This document shows positions 60,692-64,000 of a stretch of 64,000 nt of DNA, piece by piece. The DNA is from JAFIFT01 sp020051095. Its GTDB lineage: Bacteria; Pseudomonadota; Gammaproteobacteria; Legionellales; Legionellaceae. Position numbers and translations under genes: made by a program. The stretch spans positions 1-64,000 of the forward strand of contig NZ_CAXMZT010000007.1 of the NCBI RefSeq assembly GCF_964199965.1. Direction: 5' to 3'. The notes beneath the pieces were generated by a model that was given only the letters and a program-made list of their open reading frames with translations, made no database searches and was not told the DNA's origin. The first letter of the stretch is position 1. The number at the start of each line of letters is the position of its first letter.

Positions 60692-62500
60692 TTATAGTTC
60701 ATCTGATAAAAAAGTTATAGAATTTTCGAGCACATTTGCTGAAAAACTTTCTTGAATTTCTTTTACCACCGGATCTGACGCTATCGCCTCAAAGGCTTTT
60801 TTTTTATCCTCGGCCTCTTTGGCTGCTTGAATTTTTGCTGGCGTATTATGAACTTCCGGCAATTCTTCAATATGCAACTTGATGGGCCGGTTAAAATGGG
60901 CAGCTAAAGCGTCAGAAATTCGCTCTCGCACAGAAGGGATAAACAAAGACAAATGTCCACCATGCGTGACCAAATATATCGCATTCTCTTCTAATGTCTT
61001 TAAAGACGTGTTATCGAGTGCTGTCTTTGCCATGCCAGACACATTCAATTTGGCAACAAGACTTGCCCAATCGGTCGGTGTATCCATTGTTTGCTCTTTG
61101 CCATCTGGTTTATCTGCTTTGACCTTCGTGTGCGTGTCTGATTTCTTGGTTTCAATCGGCTCAGACAAGGGCTCTGCTGAATCTTGGAGCTCAGGCGATT
61201 TTGGCGGGTTTGTGCTACCCGTTTGGGGCATTACCAATGGTTCAGTTTGTTCTGTTTGATTCGATTTTTTTGAGCCTGTATGCTCGACCTCCACCACCGG
61301 TGATTGGCCGCTAACGGTTGCATTTGCAATCGATGCTTTAGCTGTGGTTTGTGGCGGATTACTGAATAAGCCAGAACTACTTTTAGCATTTGATGTGCCA
61401 TCAGGCTTTGTTTGTTTTGGCATTGGCCCAAACTGAAGCAGGCGTATCAAGGTCACATCAAACCCAATTGCTGGCATGGGTGCCAACGATAATGCTTCTT
61501 GGCCATTTAGTAAAATTTGATAAAAAAGTTGTAAATCCTCGCCCGACCAATAATTTGCTAACTCGGTTAATGCATCATTTAAGGATGGAACACCGTCGAT
61601 GTTGCCAACTTGCTGATAGATCATCATTTGGTGTAAATGTTGCAACAATTGTTCGTTAACGTACGAATAATGCCCACCTTCCTGACCAATCTTTGCAGCG
61701 ATAGTCAGCATTGTTTGCGCATCATTGCCTGCGAGTGCCTGTAAGAGGTGCAGCGCATAATCTTGTTGAGTGTAACCTAACATATTTTGGGTAGACGTTA
61801 AGGTTACTTGTTGATTACCAATCGCTAACGCTTGGTCGAGTAAACTCAATCCATCACGCATGCTACCTTGTGCTGCATGGGCAATCACTTCGATCGCTGA
61901 TTGTTCGTAAGATAACGACTCAGCCGTTAATATTTCGATTAATTGGGCAATGATGGCTTGTTCACTAATCGCTCGTAAACTAAATTGCAAACAACGAGAC
62001 AAAACCGTCACAGGAATTTTTTGAGGATCGGTGGTAGCTAAGAAAAATTTGACATGTGCGGGGGGTTCTTCCAGTGTTTTCAGCAACGCATTAAAACTGC
62101 TTTGGGAAAGCATATGAACTTCGTCGATCAAATAGATTTTGAAGCGACCTTGTGTTGGCAAATACTGCGCATTATCGAGCATCTGTCGCGTATCTTCGAC
62201 CCCAGTTTTCGATGCAGCATCAATCTCAATTAAATCAAGAAAACGACCCTGTTCAATAGCAACACACGCATCACATTGTAAGCATGGCTCGGCACTTATT
62301 CCCTGTTCGCAATTCAAGGCTTTGGCAAAAAGGCGTGCAATGCTGGTTTTACCGACGCCACGGGTACCTGTAAAAAGATAGGCATGATGTAAGCGTTGCT
62401 CTTTGAGGGAATGTATGAGGGCCTGGCTGACATGGTCCTGCCCAATCAGCTGGGAAAAAGTTCGAGGACGCCATTTGCGTGCTAGGGCAATATAGCTCAT
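60692..62500 (-). CDS. dnaX: DNA polymerase III tau/gamma subunit
   Basis: Clamp-loader ATPase and replisome organiser. 602 residues: Walker A GTRGVGKTS (45-53), four zinc Cys (64, 73, 76, 79), DEVHML (126-131), SRC sensor (168-170). A Pro/Ser/Thr/Gln-rich linker (361-475) and the tau C-terminus follow. At codons 411-412 the message reads tcA-AAA-AAA, an in-frame -1 slippery heptamer. The -1 frame adds seven residues and stops, which would give a gamma-like protein of 419 residues. Confidence 0.96.
   Translation of the reverse strand: MSYIALARKWRPRTFSQLIGQDHVSQALIHSLKEQRLHHAYLFTGTRGVGKTSIARLFAKALNCEQGISAEPCLQCDACVAIEQGRFLDLIEIDAASKTGVEDTRQMLDNAQYLPTQGRFKIYLIDEVHMLSQSSFNALLKTLEEPPAHVKFFLATTDPQKIPVTVLSRCLQFSLRAISEQAIIAQLIEILTAESLSYEQSAIEVIAHAAQGSMRDGLSLLDQALAIGNQQVTLTSTQNMLGYTQQDYALHLLQALAGNDAQTMLTIAAKIGQEGGHYSYVNEQLLQHLHQMMIYQQVGNIDGVPSLNDALTELANYWSGEDLQLFYQILLNGQEALSLAPMPAIGFDVTLIRLLQFGPMPKQTKPDGTSNAKSSSGLFSNPPQTTAKASIANATVSGQSPVVEVEHTGSKKSNQTEQTEPLVMPQTGSTNPPKSPELQDSAEPLSEPIETKKSDTHTKVKADKPDGKEQTMDTPTDWASLVAKLNVSGMAKTALDNTSLKTLEENAIYLVTHGGHLSLFIPSVRERISDALAAHFNRPIKLHIEELPEVHNTPAKIQAAKEAEDKKKAFEAIASDPVVKEIQESFSANVLENSITFLSDEL
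61265..61271 (-). promoter_or_regulatory. Candidate programmed -1 frameshift site in dnaX
   Basis: A7 on the minus strand, phased A-AAA-AAA relative to the dnaX frame (codons 411-412). The -1 frame then reads IESNRTN and TGA at 61244-61242. A GAGC/GCTC mini-hairpin lies directly upstream. The nearest downstream stem (CGGGT/ACCCG) is about 40 nt away. Confidence 0.5.
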
Positions 62501-62526
62501 TGACTCGTATCACCTCTAAGTTTGGG

Positions 62527-62638
62527 CGGCGGTTTCAAAAGCCACACCCCGACGCCCGAATCCACTGCTACCGCTGCTCCCTTCCGGGCCTGACGGGGTT
62601 CACAGGTTTTCGTCGTGAGGGGACCTAGGAAACCACCC
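62527..62638 (-). ncRNA. ffs: 4.5S RNA (bacterial small SRP RNA)
   Basis: The minus strand holds the conserved apical core GTCAGGCCCGGAAGGGAGCA with the GGAA tetraloop and the symmetric/asymmetric loops that Ffh's M domain binds. The ends pair: GGTGGTTTC near 62638 with GAAACCGCC near 62527. Total length is about 112 nt, like E. coli 4.5S (114). Exact ends are estimated from pairing. It lies just upstream of dnaX on the same strand. Confidence 0.92.
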
Positions 62639-62733
62639 TAACTGGAAACGTCATGGTAACAAAGTTGCTATTGAAATGCTAGCAAATTTGGCGATTTTGC
62701 CTAGGTAACAAAAAAACAACCTTCGTCTGATAA

Positions 62734-62765
62734 CGTGAACGTTTGCGTTATCGTCTGCGTTACCG
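62734..62765. repeat. Further arm of the CGTGAACGTTTGCGTTACCG repeat
   Basis: CGTGAACGTTTGCGTTATCG followed by TCTGCGTTACCG. The first copy at 17944 is likewise followed by TCTGCGTTTCCG, so homology extends past the 20-bp arm. It lies between purA and ffs, with no inverted partner close by. Confidence 0.7.
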
Positions 62766-62829
62766 TATCTAAGCATCTATTTTCATGAGCGCGCTCTAGC
62801 CAATTTAACTGATGCAAAATTGCTTCGTG

Positions 62830-64000
62830 TTATCTAGCAAATGGATTATTTAAAACAATCGTTGAATCACGTTCAGGCCCGGTTGATAAAATGTCAACAG
62901 GAACTTCCAGCAAGCTTTCCAGCCGCTTGATATACGCCAATGCATTCGCAGGCAATTGTTTTAAATCAGTGATGTCTGCTGTCGATTCAGTCCAGCCTGG
63001 CATGCTTTCATAAACAGGTGTTATCCCTTGAAAAGCATCTGCAGATTGGAGCGGATAGTCTATACGGCTACCATCGGGCTTTTCATAAGCAACAGCGATT
63101 TTAATCGTATCTAGGCCATCAAGCACATCTAATTTTGTAAGACATAAGCCCGTAATGCTATTCAACTCAATGGATCGCCTCAACAAAACCGCATCAAACC
63201 AACCACATCGCCGTGGACGACCGGTCACTGCACCAAACTCACAACCACGATCTGCCAAACGTCGGCCAATGTCGTCCTGCAATTCCGTTGGGAAAGGTCC
63301 GCCACCCACTCGGGTTGTATACGCTTTTGTGATCCCTAATATATAATCAAGAAAACGAGGCCCCACACCGGCACCATTGGTCACTGATCCCACGCAAGTA
63401 TTGGATGAAGTGACGAAGGGGTAAGTGCCATGGTCAATATCTAAATAGACGCCTTGCGCGCCTTCAAAAAGAATATTATCTCCTTGACGGCGATGGGCGT
63501 GTAGCATAGCCGTGATATCCCCAACCATCGGCTTCAATTCATTTGCCCAATGCTTAGTCGCACTGATTACTTCCTCTTCAGAAACGGGATCCGCTTGATA
63601 AAGCTGAGTTAAAAGAAAATTATGGTACGATAATAAGCTTGTGAGCTTTTGTTGGCATAAATTTTCATCGAATAAATCAGCCACTTTGACCGCTCGACGT
63701 GCCACTTTATCTTCATAAGCAGGTCCAATGCCACGACCCGTCGTACCAATGGCAGAGCTACCCTTTGCTTTTTCTCGAGCCTTATCTAAAGCAATATGAG
63801 AAGGTAATATCAAGGGACAAGCGCCACTGATATGAAGGCGTGAGCGAACATCAATCCCCCTCGCTTCAAGTTCTTGGATTTCACCTAGCAAGGCATCCGG
63901 CGCCACCACCACACCGTTGCCGATATAGCAATGAACATGCGCTCTTAATATACCAGAAGGGATAAGCCGAAGTATCGTCTTCTCTCCATTGATTTTCAGG
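62830..64000 (-). CDS. purA: Adenylosuccinate synthetase (5' end beyond the window)
   Basis: GTP-dependent conversion of IMP to adenylosuccinate. The frame is open from the stop at 62830 to the right edge. Residues encoded before the in-frame GTG at 63912 (NGEKTILRLIPSGILR...YIGNGVVVAPDALL) are clearly PurA, so 63912 is not the start. The GDEGKGK P-loop and start codon lie outside. Visible motifs: TTGRGIGPAYEDKVARR, FEGAQGVYLDIDHGTYPFVTSSNT, GPFPTEL, GRPRRCGWFDAV. Confidence 0.97.
   Translation of the reverse strand, partial: LKINGEKTILRLIPSGILRAHVHCYIGNGVVVAPDALLGEIQELEARGIDVRSRLHISGACPLILPSHIALDKAREKAKGSSAIGTTGRGIGPAYEDKVARRAVKVADLFDENLCQQKLTSLLSYHNFLLTQLYQADPVSEEEVISATKHWANELKPMVGDITAMLHAHRRQGDNILFEGAQGVYLDIDHGTYPFVTSSNTCVGSVTNGAGVGPRFLDYILGITKAYTTRVGGGPFPTELQDDIGRRLADRGCEFGAVTGRPRRCGWFDAVLLRRSIELNSITGLCLTKLDVLDGLDTIKIAVAYEKPDGSRIDYPLQSADAFQGITPVYESMPGWTESTADITDLKQLPANALAYIKRLESLLEVPVDILSTGPERDSTIVLNNPFAR

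Noticed and set aside
60797..60805. A9 tract in dnaX (GAT AAA AAA AAA GCC) as the tau/gamma switch.
   Set aside because: It lies about 35 codons from the tau C-terminus, far past where gamma should end. It may cause slippage, but it cannot make a gamma-sized product.
63910..63912. GTG at 63912 as the start of purA.
   Set aside because: Conserved PurA residues are encoded upstream in the same frame up to the window edge. The gene is simply cut by the window.
1..64000. CRISPR arrays, prophage, insertion sequences with transposase, tRNA or rRNA genes.
   Set aside because: None was seen. The repeats present are either coding minisatellites or short palindromes without spacer arrays or transposase genes. 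A tRNA scan was not run, only visual inspection.

Overview
This window looks like chromosome from a Legionella-type gammaproteobacterium (order Legionellales). The grounds are a complete enhA-enhB-enhC locus (L,D-transpeptidase, EnhB, giant Sel1-repeat EnhC), an IcmL/DotI-like domain protein, a secreted PTP-like phytase, moderate-to-low GC, and Legionella-like versions of otherwise standard gammaproteobacterial blocks. No insertion sequence, prophage, CRISPR array, rRNA or tRNA was seen. The DNA is mostly core genome with accessory genes between the blocks.

Layout. 1-6 kb: formimidoylglutamase (hutG), an exported protein with an 18-bp minisatellite and an IcmL/DotI-like domain, umuDC on the minus strand, and small exported proteins. 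6-13 kb: enolase, a LicD plus HAD/nucleotidyltransferase pair, an MscS channel, a YdjM-like membrane protein and a CinA-like protein. 13-20 kb: obg-rpmA-rplU divergent from rplY-pth-ychF, then plsY with a repetitive basic tail, and rpsT. 20-30 kb: secreted PTP-like phytase, enhABC, nadE, a GrpB-GNAT gene broken by an in-frame amber codon, and unknown genes. 31-35 kb: two tandem outer-membrane barrels, rpe, and a soluble lytic transglycosylase. 35-45.5 kb: lower leucine-degradation genes (mccB, methylglutaconyl-CoA hydratase, mccA, HMG-CoA lyase), a three-gene proton-translocating transhydrogenase, and acetoacetyl-CoA synthetase. 45.5-49 kb: phhB, hisC, and a partial minor-pilin cluster. 49-56 kb: small secreted proteins, ogt, the rplS-trmD-rimM-rpsP-ffh translation/SRP block and a CorC/HlyC-type membrane protein. 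56-64 kb: an orphan response regulator, a large unknown protein, a DUF547 protein, recR-ybaB-dnaX, the 4.5S SRP RNA, and purA running off the right edge.

How the genes fit together. The carboxylase/lyase genes turn methylcrotonyl-CoA into acetoacetate and acetyl-CoA, and acetoacetyl-CoA synthetase reactivates the acetoacetate, which suits an organism living on host amino acids. hutG (histidine) and phhB (phenylalanine) point the same way. EnhA, EnhC and the lytic transglycosylase all act on or around periplasmic peptidoglycan. ffh and its 4.5S RNA are both present, 9 kb apart.

Most notable non-gene signals: (1) short palindromic or terminal-inverted-repeat elements of three families scattered between genes; (2) an in-frame A-AAA-AAA heptamer in dnaX with a -1 stop eight codons later, predicting a gamma-like product; (3) a TGG-to-TAG change in the GrpB-GNAT gene; (4) an 18-bp minisatellite feeding an IcmL/DotI-like domain; (5) a palindrome sitting on the likely -10 of an outer-membrane protein gene.
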